The position numbers were made by a program, and so were the translations under genes. From Lucifuga dentata (Eukaryota; Chordata; Actinopteri; Ophidiiformes; Bythitidae): 64,000 bases of DNA. Below are positions 1 to 14,200 of the stretch, piece after piece. Location of the stretch: the NCBI GenBank assembly GCA_014773175.1, contig VXCM01000422.1, positions 20,648 to 84,647 of the forward strand. Reading direction: 5' to 3'. The notes below the pieces were generated by a model. That model saw only the letters and a list, made by a program, of their open reading frames with translations, did not search any database and was not told the DNA's origin. Each line of letters begins with the position of its first letter. Position 1 is the first letter of the stretch.

Positions 1-1857
1 GTCTCTGATGTAAAGAGCAGGACTATGGACTTTGTGAAGGAATTTAATCCCATTCAGTGATAAAACTGTCAGTTGACACCCTTAATTACCTTGGGAACCA
101 AAATACAAAAAGCTTAGATTACTAACAACAGTCTACCCAACAAACCTTAGCATACACAAAAATGTGAGTCAAATTATGTATCACACCGTTGAGCAAATAA
201 AGAAAAAAAACAAACAATTTATTCCCATAAGAAGAAACACATTTCTTAGTTTATAATAAATTAAAAATAGCAAAAATAAAATAATATCCAATAAATCTTT
301 CAAGTCATAGTCAAGGTTCCATCAGGGAAGATTTGGAGGCAAACTGAAAAATGTGGAGCCACATTCAAATCACAGCTTACATAAAGTACACATGCATGTA
401 ACTAAAAATAAAGCACCATATACCATGAGATATTGTAAAATAAATGTACTGTACAGCAAATGAATATAAAACCTTAAAAACAGGCCTCTTTGTCGAACAT
501 GATGTTATTCTGAGTGCAGAATAGAAGAAGTTGCTGTCCCCTGGATTAATCAGTGTGTAAGGCTGCTCTAAATGAGACAGTGCAATTATCTCAGGACATC
601 CTTAATCAGCCAATAACAAAATCTTATTTCCACTGAGGCAGCTAGGTAAGCAGGCCAGATTTATCATGCAAAAAATATAAAAACAAAAAAACAGAAGACT
701 TGAAAATGTTTCTTTGGAGCCACAAAAACATTACTCCAAAATATTTAGTATAAGGAAGGCCTATTGTTTAAGGACAAATTAACATGCTTATACAAGTTAA
801 AATAGCTACTGTAGAGAGGAACAAAACAATACTTAATATAGGCATATATGGAGTGGGGCATTTAAAGTATAAATGTGTTCTAAAAAAAAAAAATCAGTCA
901 TTAATGAAAAGTGAAAGGCATTTTCTCCCCTATTTGGCAAAAGATGTGATTCTTAAGAAGCCATTAGTGAAAGACCACACACAAACCCATAACTCATACT
1001 TACAAGCCATTCGGATACACTGCTTACAAAACACGCTCACATACCAACAGACTCACACGCTGAATGTGAAAAATTAAAAACTGAAAGGGAATCCTCTGTG
1101 TTGTAATAGAGAAATCTGTCAGAGAAAGCAAATGTTACCAAAATCAAAAAGAAATAAAGGCATGCAAGTGTACAACCTTGTGCAGAATGGGAAAATAGCA
1201 ACAATCAATACCTTATAAAAACCATAAATAAAAATATAGACTTCAAAATTTGACATTTGAGCCGAACGCTGGACTCTGAACATCCTTCACATGACAAGCA
1301 CTTAAAAACAGAAAGGATAAAGTGTCTTCACAAGCATTCCTGGTATTCAAATATAAGGGGCTCTAAAATATAATTTATGATAGTTGGCAAGTAGCAGTGA
1401 GCGATCTGTCTCCACACTGTCCCCTCTGTAGGACAAATAGTGTGGAGGAGACTGGAAAAGAGGGCAATGAGCCAAGACGTGGCTGAAATAACTCAACACA
1501 ATGTGCCTTGAATCATCTTTGAGTCCACTAACACCCTGCGTTGTGAGTGTGCATGTGATATGTGCATATATATATAAATTATTCTGTGTGTGTATCAGTG
1601 TACAATGATAAAAATCTGAGAAATTATTTCACACATTCCTTCAGTGAGAACTTAATCCAATTTATGGCAAAACGTACATGTTTGAAGTGTGGTACGTGCA
1701 GGTGTGTGTGTGTGTGTGTGATATCTGTGTATGTGAGTAGAGGTTCTGTGCACTGAACGCTCTTCTTTCTGAAGAGGTACAGAAGGAAACTTAATGGTGA
1801 ATGATATGTGTGATGTCTCAATGCTACATGAAAATACAGCATTATATTGACTAGTGG
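1..1857 (-). other. grip2 3' UTR and downstream sequence
   Basis: This AT-rich stretch lies downstream of the grip2 stop codon, read on the minus strand. It has no convincing coding exon on either strand; the short open frames are chance. Minus-strand AATAAA hexamers occur near 220-225 and in the AT-rich stretch around 250-290, so the 3' UTR may end near position 200, but the cleavage site cannot be fixed from sequence alone. A short GT microsatellite sits at about 1702-1721. Confidence 0.55.
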
Positions 1858-2266
1858 TCACAGAGCAATACTGTTGGTCTTGTGCTTAGGAAAGCACAAC
1901 AGTGAGTTTGAGGGGTTGTCACAGTCTTCAGGGAGCCCGGTATCTGCTGTTGCCAGTGGATTCCTACTAATGACAAAGTCCAAAGAATCTCCCGCTTCCA
2001 TAATTAAGGGCACTGTGAGACAACAGTCCAAGTCCCTGGTCCTCACATGGTTCACCTGGAAGATTAGATCAATCAAATCATTATGTCAACCACAAACTCA
2101 TTATAACAGATGTGAATAGTACCTGAAGAATGCGGTCATATGGTTTCAACCCTGCCTGGTCAGCTGGGCCATCCGGGCGGATCATATTGACATAAACCCC
2201 TTCCAGGAGTCCATCAGAAACACTGAAACCAAAGTCATGGCTCTCCAGGTCTTTTCTTATTGTCAC
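1858..2266 (-). CDS. grip2: grip2 PDZ7 and C-terminus (exons 23-24)
   Basis: Exon 23 (2266-2123) encodes [19 protein letters not shown] (loop DFGFSV), [24 protein letters not shown]; exon 24 (2055-1858) encodes [13 protein letters not shown], ending with VISRNPLA and a 27-residue tail that ends in TNSIAL and a TGA stop. In GRIP proteins PDZ7 binds GRASP-1. The tail differs from the TNTL ending of GRIP1; an I-x-L end would fit a class II PDZ ligand, but this is only inference. Confidence 0.92.
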
Positions 2267-5200
2267 CTGAAAATGCAGTGGGGCTTAAAATTAGATTATC
2301 ACACAGCACACAATATATGGAGGATTTTCAAGATTAGATGTACTCATTTGTCTTGTACACAGTGTGTAAGAATGCTTAAATAATAATACAGAGCACTATA
2401 GCATACTGTGGTAAGCAGTATTACAACAAACATGAAAAAAAATGAGGTGGTGATTTATTTATTTTTTGCCGGAGTTTGTTTTGTCCATTTAATGCAATGG
2501 ACAAAACTTTTAAATGCAGGGAATGGACATAATAGCGCTATGGTAATTTGATATATGTAATGTAACATGCCATCACAAGCCTGACCAACAAAGTCTGAAC
2601 AGAAACTGAATATTATAGACTTCAACAGTAATATTTTTGGATACTGCAAATGGATCGCATCACAATAGTTATGTGTTACTCTTATTGTGCTAACTTCACC
2701 CTCTGTGTATACAGTCACTGTATCCACAGCCAGTGTCAGTGTCATTTGTTTCACTTCATGTTTTTGATTTGGAGCCTTTTCATGGTCAGCAGATTCAACT
2801 AAAAAAACAGATGCCATGATGACTTCCTAATACTAACAAAGATGTGTCAGAACAAAACATTTTTAATTTCAATACTAAGGTCACAATGTGTGATGCGTTC
2901 TAGGTACACCCTGTGTTCAGCCACACATTATGACACAGCATCATGACATGCATGGATGAGTGTGACACTGAATGCACGTCTCAGGAGTGTAAAAAGTAGT
3001 GTGGTCACAGAGCAAAGGCAGTAACAGGCAAATACCAGAAACTTCTAAGATAATCCTAGATAATGAGTATTCAGTGGTTTTGGTCATACACACATTACAA
3101 GCAGTAACTGGCCAAACATCCACTGGGTTCAGAGTGTGCCATGAAAATTAGGCACAGTTAATATAATGGGTAGTGTCCCCAAAGACACTATTGTTTATAC
3201 TAGGTTCAACAAGCTGTGAATGCACCTTAACCCTATGATGTCACTTGTGTCACATTTGATACTAACATGATGAGTTATTGACCAAAATGTCTATTATATC
3301 TTAAAAAAAAAAAGTTCCAGTTTAAATCCTGTTGAGTTAAATAAATGCCTGATGTATAAAATGTGATACAAAAAAAAAAACAAAAAACAAAAACAAACAG
3401 GATTGTTTTTGGGGGTGGAGTTTGTTAAAGGGTTCAATTAAAAAATAAATTGCAAAAAATTAGAATTTTCTGATATATTGTTTTTCATGGGTCAGGCTTT
3501 ACAGGGTTAATGATTAATCAAGAATCAAACTTTTACTTTGTAAATTTAAATCTAAAAGCCTGGTGGAAGAAGTACTCAAATCATCCTCAACTCAAATACT
3601 TCATTACAAGTCCTGCACATTCAGTAGGAAAGTCATTTTTAGCAGTATAATTATTTTAAAAATTAAAAAATATTCATTGAGAAGAGTGGTTCTTTTCACT
3701 GGGTTATTGAATAATACTGAAAATCCCCATAACTGGAAGTTTAAGGGATAAAACTTTTAATTGTGGGTATTTTAATACTTTCAGATCAGCTGAAGAAGGA
3801 AAGAAAGAAGGAATGATGGAGGAAAGGAAAGAGCAAAAAGATGCAATGAAGGACCAAGGGAAGGATGAAAAGAAGAAAGGAAGTAGGGAAGTAAGTATAA
3901 TAAAGTACCAGTATCTCAAAATTGTAATTAAGTATGTACTTGGGTAAATGTGTTACTCTGCAGAAGTGAAAATGTGAAATAATGTGTTTCTGTTGAAACT
4001 ATTTATTCTCATTCCAAATTTTCAAATTCCCTCCCTATCAAAGCTACCTTGTGCAGTTCCAAGGCAGCAGTGGACAACATTTCGAAGGGGTCCCCTTTGT
4101 CCCTGGATAGTATGTCCCCACCTCCAGTGGAAACACTCAGGTTGCTTTTGTTCTTAAGCTCATCATGGATTCCCTCCTTCTTAATGGGACTAATTTGAGA
4201 CGGAAACACTGAGTCTTCATTGGTTTTGGTCTCCTCTAGATACAGACTTAGACTACTTCCTGTCATAGATGCCTGCAAAAGACCAGAATTAAAAGGACTG
4301 TTAGAACATATATTCAAAGGAAAACAAAGTATGTCCATTCAGAAAGCTAAACACACACACATAATCCCCAATGTAATGCACACAGAGCCTGATTGGAGGC
4401 CGAGGTACTGTGCACATGCCTTCCTCGATCAGCATGACAGCAGATGCTTGGCCTGTCTTGTCAGATTTAATAACAGATTACACACTCTGGCGATTATTAT
4501 AATGCTTCATCTGGCATGGCTATTTAGGCCGACACCTGTCAATGAATAATGAGTAGGACAAAGAAGATGGAAAGATAGGGAACGGGAACCGGGGATAGGG
4601 AGGGTGCCAGGTGGCCTACCTCCAGCTCCCTGAGAATCTCTGACTGGCCACACGTTTCAAGATCCTGCAGGGCCTGGGACCAGAAGCTGTCTTCCTTGTT
4701 CAGGGTGCCATGGCAACGAGGAGGGCTGACGAATCTATGACAATGCAGTAACCAGAACATGAGCATAGCCTTGTTGTCTTGAGTCTGATGCTGCATGGGA
4801 AATGCAGTTTTATGGGCTGCATGATGGAGTCTCCCTTTGAAAATCTCTCAGGGTAATAATGAAAATTACTGTAATTTCCCTCATTTGTAGCAGCTCAGAT
4901 CCTGTGTAGTCCTCTAGATTAGATAAAGCTTTTATGAAGTTCAATTTTACAAAAGTAATGTCACCAAAAAAAAAAAAAAAANCAGGAAGTGAAAGTGTAT
5001 GACAGAAGTTCAGTTGAAAAAAAGTCGAGAGTGAAGTGACAGACAAGGTTGATGTATCCTTTGGCCCTTTAGATGCTTTCTGAGGAAACGGTTTGATGTG
5101 GACAAGAGGTGACAAAAAAATAGATGCATCATTGTGAGACACCACAGAGCTCGTGGGCAGTTAGTAAAGCAGATGAGAGAGAGAATACCTGAGAAAGAGA

Positions 5201-8200
5201 AAACAAGGACAGATTGGAAAAGTACAAAACATGAAGGCATACAACACAAAAATGATTTAAATGGAGAAATAAAAGAAAGAAAACTATTGAAACAAAATAT
5301 GTTGAGGAGCAGACGTGCACTTACCCAGGTATTCTGTCCCACTCATCCTCTGTAAATCTCCCATCGTAAATGGCTGTGTGGTGGTTTAGGCCTGTAGAGT
5401 TGGAGCTGGGATGACTCCTAGGTTTTGTACTCCTCCACTCATTTGGATTGAGCATTCTATCAGGCATTTTGTGAAAATACGTCCCTGAACAGAATAAAAC
5501 AAAACAAAATTAAAAAAAGATCTGACTGGATGCAAAGGAAATGAAAATAACAGTGTTTGGAAAGTAAGCAGTCACTATCTACTCTTGTCACGTGGCTGAA
5601 CCTCACCTTGACTACTGTAGCCTGCATCAAACCCAGAGCCATCCCAGGAGCTCATGGCTGAGTCTATACTCGGCACAGTGGCAGAACAGATCTCTGAGAG
5701 TTTACCAGTTTTCTGGGAGTCTGTCAGTTCATCTTCTGTGTCACTTAGAAACCCGGCTTCTCTATCTGGAGGCTGACGAATATTGGATTCTGGGAATGAA
5801 GAGGCAAGTAGGCATTATGTGCACTTTCAGCAACAAAACAGTCACTTTCAAGATTCTACACTTTGTCCCAACTTACGTTCAACTTTCTTCTTGATCTTGA
5901 GGGTCACAGACTCCCCAGCCATCTGCAGTAGATGAATGGCTTCGCTTAGCGGCTTTCCTTTTAGACTGACACCATTGATGGCCAGGACCCGGTCCCCTAT
6001 ATGGATGGCCCCAGTCCTGCAGGTTAGACGGGTAAAAGAGATACCAGACTATGCCAGATGGTATCGGCATGGTCAGGAAGACAGTCTTCTTTTCACATTA
6101 AAAATCGGGACAGCCATTGTTTACTATCTTATTAATATAATTATTTCCACTACGACTCTACTGGCCTGGATCTAATGCAAGAGCCACCACCTTCTCAAAT
6201 CTATCTTGACCCTCATGTCTCCCTTTAGCCCTGCTCTTCTCTTACCTCTCTGCCAGGCCTTTCTTGGTGAGGCCGGAAATGACAATGGGGTCAAAGGGCT
6301 CCTCTGTGCCAGAAATCGTAATGCCCAGTGGTCCATTATATCGCTTCAGCTCAACTGTGTAGATTATAGAGCCTGACATCTCCAACTCATCTACACAGGG
6401 AAACAGTACACACAATGCACTAAAATACAAACTCAAAATTATGCAAAAAAAAAAAAAGGNAAAAAAAAAAAAAGGAACCTTATTTCCTTATTTCACCATG
6501 GTTGGTCACTTAAAACCTTTATTGTGATAAAACGTATAAAATAGGTTATAGGAGCTACTCAAATCAAGAGCACACAAAATTGTTCATCTTTATTTTACTT
6601 TTACCGCACTGATTTTAAAGATTATTTGCTGTATATTAAAGGGCAATCAGAGAGCATCAAATTGGTGCTGGGTGTTTTGGGAATAAATGTACCAATGTTG
6701 TCTTCATCTTTTTGGATACGAAGTTTGACCATGTCCTCAGCCTGCTGCAGGACATGCATGGCGTCCTCCATGGTGCAGTTCTCCAGACGCACATTGTCGA
6801 TGGCCAATAGCCTGTCTCCAGGCTCCAGAGTGCCTGTCCTACCGGGCACACAAACAAAAGGAGCTCAACCATTAGCTTGGGCCAAGGAACCGCTCTTGAC
6901 TCATACAATAGGAATCCTATTAGCCTGAAGTCTCACTGGTATCCTTGGGGGTGACCGCAATTTCACCCTCAATCTAATAAACACTGAGCACTTTTGAAAT
7001 GTCACTGGTCTTCTCTACTAATCCAGTTTTGATAGCACAATCCAATTAGAGTTGTATGACACAGTGGTTTCAAAAAACATTTTTATTTTGTTCCTGAATA
7101 ATCTCACATAAGCCTAGAAAACCTAGTTTACCCTGAGCTAAGTGCAGAAAAATAGTGTCTCCTTATGTGACCTTCACTGTATCAGAACAGTCTTGAAGGC
7201 CACAAACTGTTTTTGCACCTAGAGAACTTTGAAAATAAAACCCACCCTTGTTCATTCAGGAACATGTAAGCATATTAATAGTTTTGTATGATGAGAGCAC
7301 ATACGTACCTGTGTGCTATACTTCCCTTTTTGATGTCAGAGATGATTAGGGGCTTGCCAGGTTTCTTACTTGCTAGTGAAAGGAAAATTAAAAATGTCAT
7401 TACCATTGTCATTGTCAATGTTATTACCATTAGGATATAATGATGAGAATTGTGCAAAAAAAAATAAAAAATCATCTGGCACTACAGCCTACAAAATTTT
7501 AAATTAATCAACTTCCTTTTTTGGACCATAATAAGATGAACAGACTCATATTGTTGTTTTGTTTCATTGGAGCTAGTAGCAGAGCTAGTAAGCTGAACAG
7601 GTCATGATAAATGATAGTAGTGGGCCAGTCTTATTTAGCGGTAATGATCTATTTGCCCTCATGCTTGAGTTTTATGGATCACAGGAGATTATTTAATTCA
7701 ATAGAGATTTACAATATGCAGGCCTGCTTACTAATGTTGAGCAACACTGCCCCCTGCTGTTTTTTTTGTTCCCAGCCAACTCACCATTGATGCTGATGCC
7801 TAGCTCCATTCCTCTCCTTTTGGGTAGTTTAACGTGGAAGGTGCCACTACTGGGAATCACCGACTCTAAATTAAAGATGTATGTAAGCATGATGCAGATG
7901 ATGGTAACTGTGTAAAAGCTAAATATGAGGAATGAATTCTCTAATACCTGCAACATCAAATTCAATCTCCACTGTGACCTTATTGGCCAGAGCAGAGTCT
8001 CTGAGTAGTTGATGGGCTTCCTCCAAAGTGCCATCCTCGGTTGGAATCCCATTAATGGAGAGCAACCTGTCTCCAACCTGCAGAAGGCCACACCTTCACA
8101 GAAAGACACATAAAACAGGCTCCAGCTTAGCAGAGAGCAAAAATAGCATAAAACTTTTTTTTTTTTTTTTTTANTTTTTTTTTTTTTTTTTACACAAACT

Positions 8201-11200
8201 GTGTGTTCAGAAGAAATGAACATTGAGGAGGGATTCTCACTGAAGTCATGGAGCAACAGAGATTGTTAAAATTGTTTACCACATAAAACAGATTCCATTT
8301 CAACATGAGCGAGTACATCAGACAAGGTACAAAAAGACAGGAGCAGCAAGATTGTGTTTTTGTTTTTAAAGAAATGTCGTGCGCCGACACTGTGTCATCA
8401 AGTTTAACAAAATGTTACATAGGTCAAAAGCCATCATTATGATGAAAAATGGCCTCTTGGCTTGATATAATCACAACCTGACTTTATTTACACTTGAAAA
8501 ATCACCACAGCAATCAAGCGCGTGCATACACTGCATACATATACTGCATACATATAGAGAAAAACGCAAAATCACATATTTAATCAGACCCTTAATTGTT
8601 GGGAGTAAAAGAATCGCTGTCAACTATTATTAATTCATGAACCACTGCTGCCCATTAACGTTGTATGGATGCTGAGACACCACTGACATCACTACAGGAT
8701 GTTGAACTTGAGTCACTCCTGAACTACTGTAGCTGGACTAATTGTATTACCAGACCCAGGGGACATGGCCCTGTGCTTCTGGCACAGCACTGTCGTTAAT
8801 CTAACAAGACAAGGACAGATACCACAAACCTAATCAGGGCTATGTGTTAATTGGTCTATATCATCTTCTTGATCAATACAATGCATACCAACACGGGGGG
8901 GNGCTCACTGGCAAAATCAACAGCACACTTTGTGAAAAATCTACTGGAGAAAACATTCTGATTTGCAAGACTAAGACTCTTTTAAATTGACTCAGTTGCT
9001 AAGAGTATCTGTTGATCTTGACATTAGCAGACTCTCCTACCAAAGAAATCCTCCATTACTATGACCAGAGGTTGACAAGCATAACATTAACACAAGTTAG
9101 TAGACATTAGACAACTGCAATTTTAATGCTCTTGCTTTCAAAAGGCATGCTCGCTGAGACTTAAGGCTAAAATTATTTTTTTTCAGATGTTGCTTTTCCA
9201 CTTCATTGCTGACTGAATGATTAGGCCTCAGGTTCAAAACAACTCCCTAGAAAATCATTACCTCTCTGCTGGGCTGTCGGCCTCAATAAAGCGGATGACT
9301 GCAGGAGCAGAGAGGGTTTCTGTGGCAAAAATACCCCCCTGCAGTTGGATCCCAAAACCTGTGAGTGGATCCCCCNGAGAGGGTTTCTGTGGCAAAAATA
9401 CCCCCCTGCAGTTGGATCCCAAAACCTGTGAGTGGATCCCCCCTCAGGACAATCTCACTTGTTTCCACATGAAAAACCTGCCCTCCTGGACCAACAGAAC
9501 TGGATGCCAGAGATACTGAGGGGGAGGGAGGGAGGGAGAGAGAGAGAGAGAGAGAGACATGAGAGATTAGTAGAGAAGATATAAAATGAAGAGAGGCAGC
9601 AAGAGGATGGAAAGGGAATGAGTCAGTCATCAGAGTTCACATCAGTTGTGTTATCGGCAGTGATCAGTCAGAACTGTTCACACACTGAGGGGAGGAGGAG
9701 GGGTGCAGATGATGGGGCAAGAGGAGGGAAAGTTGTCATACATGAACTCTTGTGGTCCTTCTTCCTGTTTCTCCTCTTGCCAGTTGAGCTGCGTGGGCTT
9801 GTGGGGGCCACTGGGGGGATGGGACAGGGCAGTGTGTTGCTACTCTGGCTGCTGAAGCCAGAGGTNTGTGGGGGCCACTGGGGGGATGGGACAGGGCAGT
9901 GTGTTGCTACTCTGGCTGCTGAAGCCAGAGGTGGCTGTGGAGGAAGGGGAGAAGCCATCACTCACCAGAGCTGAAATGAGACGTAATACTCCACATATAA
10001 CCAGCTCTAAGAGCAAAGTGATCACCTGACATTTATTCTTGTCCACATACACCACATGCATATGAGAACAGAGACCAAAGAGAAAATGTCTGGGAAATAG
10101 ATTCATAACTTGCTGAAGAAAAGGTTCCTATTATGGTGTCTGGCCAGCAGCAGTGTTGTCAAAAGTGATAACTTACATTTGTAGTGGTCCTGCTGGTTGT
10201 GTGGGTGGCTGGGGCTGCTCCAGGTCTTGCTGTGGCTGGCATGTGGGGGATGGCAGTAGTTGCTACTTTGGTCCCAGTGGTTGTTGCTCTTCTGCACTTT
10301 TACTGTATCAATAAAGCAGCAAACACATTTGTTAAGTAAGCCAGATCCACTAAATGCTATGCATGAAATCATGCTTTCATTTCTGTTTCTTAATTTGTAC
10401 CACATAATACAGCGCCTAGAGCATGAATCAGAGCAGAGTAATTGATAGTTAATGTTTTCGTCATGGGACACTGGATTAGATTCTATGGTCTAATTGTGGT
10501 TTGATGAGCACCTAAAATCAATCAAGGCACATGTAACTGAATATGCTGAATGTGAGAAGCTTACTTTTACTGGCAAGTTTCAGAAAGACTGATTGAAAAT
10601 TGGAAATCATTTTTATCATTTCATTCCCAAAAGCAACAAAAGGTGCAAAAAAAGTCAGAACAATATGACTGCTGGGCATGGTGGTGTCAGCAGGAACTGA
10701 TATTGGCTGTGAAGAGTCATGTAGCTTGAACCTTGATTGGGTGCAGCTGAATACTGATTGCTGATAATGCAGATGTATTTCTCTGCATCTGATTGGAAGA
10801 CTGTTTTGTCTAAATTAGTTTATCTGCTTTTGTGGGATTTTTTTAGGCTGTTGACTTTTTCAGCTCTATTTGAAATGGAGAGAACAGTGTTGTCAAATAT
10901 AGTGCATTTAGTCAAACAGTATGTACTTTATGAAGCATTCAAAGGAAAACCCTGACACAAACCTGAATAATTAAACTTTCCTTCAAGGATTCTTGCAGCT
11001 AAATTTGTCGCAGAATGTTAAATGTGACAGTAATCCTTGGTGCTTCATTAGCAGAAGCCTAATCTCTCGCTTCTTACTCTCACGGGTGGAGGATTTGCAG
11101 GAAACATGGATGACTACAGTTGTGCCTGGGATGTTTGCCACAGTATGTAATCAGAACACATGCAGGAGAACCTCTGGCCTTTTTTGGAAAACCTATAATG

Positions 11201-14200
11201 CTCTGCCTCTGGCGGCTTATGTAAATCTCAACTCGGGGACATTATCCAAGAAATGGTATTTTCAGTCTACACTAGTGGAAAGAAACATTAACTCCTAATC
11301 TCTTAGTGGCTATATCATTCTTGTTAAATACCCAGAGGGGATTATATGAATTGCATCTTATAATCATGCCTTATCCTGGGAGAACAGGAAGCTGTGAAAA
11401 TGTCATATCATAGCGTAAAAACACCATATTCAAGTACTGAATCACTATAAATTTATATTTTGGAAGAGAAAATAAATGCCTATGACTTTATAAAGAACTG
11501 CTGGCTGGACTTTACTTTGATTTGAGACAGTGGATATCAATATATAGGAAATAGTTTGTAAGCAAAGTTCATGTGCATAGTGAAAGGTAATTTGTATGTC
11601 TTTGGAACATCAACTTCTTTTAAAGGTGATAAATTGATAAAAGACAAATTTATATATGAGAATAAAGAAAATATAAGTAAAACACTGCAGGCTGGAACAG
11701 GCAAACATAATGAACAGGAGTCAAAGAAAGGCTTCAGAAAGCCCAGATAAGACTGAACTACAGCTTGTTTCTCTGTCATGTTCTGTGATTCTCTCTCTGT
11801 GTTCCCATGATAAAGAGCCCCTCCAGCTGCTGACCCAGAAATAATTCTGCAGAACATGGCACGAACATGATCAGTGACAAACGTGTGCGTGTGTGTGTGC
11901 ACATGGGCATGCAAATGGCTTGTTGGTATGCATCAGAGGCAGAGTGTCTACCCAAAGGCAGGAGTGTGGCATGCAGAGTACACACACACATGCACACAGC
12001 CTGATTCACAGCACATGGAAGAAGGCAGCTGGAAGACAGTCAGGCTCTACAGGCTCTGAGCAGCTGTAGGAAGTATAGCTAAGAGCACTCACAATGCATA
12101 TGTGAAGTAAGAGTCTGTCTATATTTTACACAATCTCCTTTTACACAATCTCCTTATAAAGACACTTATACAGGTAAAAGTTTAAATAATTTAAAGATAC
12201 ATTTTCTCTATTTTCTATATCCTAAACTGCTTATTCTTGCATCACTCCATGTTCTTTTCTATTCCATGATACAATGACTCATAGAGGCTTAGCGTGTTTG
12301 TGGTGTAGTACTGGAAGAAGTCCTCCAATCCTTTACTTAAGTGTAACACTTTATAAGCACATCATGTTGAATTTAAACTCTTAATATGCAACAACTGCTG
12401 CCATCAAATAAATGTAGTGGAATAGAAAGTAAATGTAGTCATTTAGTAAATGTAGGTAGAAGTATGAAATACTACATACTCTGGAAAGTCACTGGTACTT
12501 TAAAATTGCACCTGAATGCAAGATTTAGCTACTTTGACACCCTGTTGTTCTACCTGTGTCTTGGGGCCTGATGGGAAGTCTGCTCTGACTGGCTGGGAGA
12601 ATCTCCAGTTTAACAATGTCAGAAGTGTTGGCAAATAGCTGGGTGGCCTCCATCAGGGAGCAATGCTCTGCGCTGGTCCCATCTATAGACAGAATGATGT
12701 CACCTGTGTGCAATGCTCCACATCTGACAGGAAGAGGGAGGCAGACTGTGTCAGGCAAGTTATCGTTACGAAAAGTGCAGTAAAATGTGCAAGGTGTGTT
12801 TGTTTCACCTTTCCACCACACTGGCTGCCTTGATCTTGTCAATGATAATGACTTGTTTGCTCCTGTATATCGCTGTGGTGAGGCTAATCCCCAAGCTGGT
12901 AGAGGGACCTTTCACTATCTCCACCAGCAGAGGGCCTGATGCTTGCTGCACTGATTCTGACACAGAAACACACATACACTGGATGTTAGAGGTCAAAGGA
13001 TAAGTTTATGATGCATCTAAAGTGGGGAGTCAAACAAGGAAAAGACTTGACAGCAGTGACAGATAAGCAAATATTAACCAGATTCTAGTCAAACTACAAC
13101 AAAATAAATGTGTGCTACCACTCAAAACTCAAAAAAATGTGTGCTGAATGTCCATGGTGGCCTGCCCTATTTTACGCAAAGCAGTGCAAACTCTGAGATC
13201 ATGAAAATCCTTTGTCAAATTGAGGTTATAATCTTGTTTTGATTCATTTCATTCATCTTCCTGCTGCAGAGAAATATTTCACTACTTTCTTTCTATCTAC
13301 GCTGACTCTATGACACATAGAGCACTCTATGTGTGAAGATATTTTGGACTTAGAATACGAGCATTCATTGTCCTTTCTGTGATATGTGTGATAGGTGTAT
13401 TTAAGATCTATTTAATGGATGTGGATGAATTGATCTGGTGGAAAAGTTTTGATTTATTTATTTATTTAACCAAATTATAACTTATAACAAAATGGACAAA
13501 GAATTGAAGAGCCAATATAAAAACTATATTCCAAAAATTACTCTCTATTACTCTCTCTCTCTCTCTCTCTCTCNTCTCTCTATATATATATATATATATA
13601 TATGTATATTTGATATGTGTAGTGGCAGATGACATACAGTATGAGGCATCGTGTCAGCATCAGGAGGGTTCAGGGCATGTTAGGATGGTTCAGACATAAA
13701 AACATGTGTCTCATGTCCAACCTTGTTCTATTGGGTTCAAGTTAAATAAGTACTCTGCTTGAGCAATGACCTTCTGGTATAGCAAAGTCTTTTTTCTTTA
13801 AATCTGAGGACAGACAAAAGAACTTTTTACAAGGGTGTCGTGTGAAGAAATATTCACATGTTGCTGTTTTTTTAAAGCTAGAAATAGATATTAGCCTACA
13901 CTCAATCTTAAAAAGTGCCCCATATTTGTTAAAGAATTCACAGCTTTTTGACCCTCAGTCTTAATCAGTTCTATTATATTTAAGTTCCTGATGATGCCTA
14001 ATGAAGATTTAAAAAACAAGGATTGAGAGTATTGGCTGAATTGTGAAGAATTCTCCATTTTCATACTCTTCATGACGCAACCCTCCTCTGCTTTCCCTGT
14101 CCATCTGAGGAGCTCTATAATAATTTTAAGTCACTTGTGTTGTTTTGATTTTTTTTGTTTTAAAGCTAAACTGTACAGAAAATCTACATGGAGCAATAGC

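Noticed and set aside
7693..8256. 187-codon minus-strand frame
   Set aside because: It runs through a poly-T with N, reads the PDZ4 exon out of frame and an intron, and only its middle matches real PDZ5 sequence.
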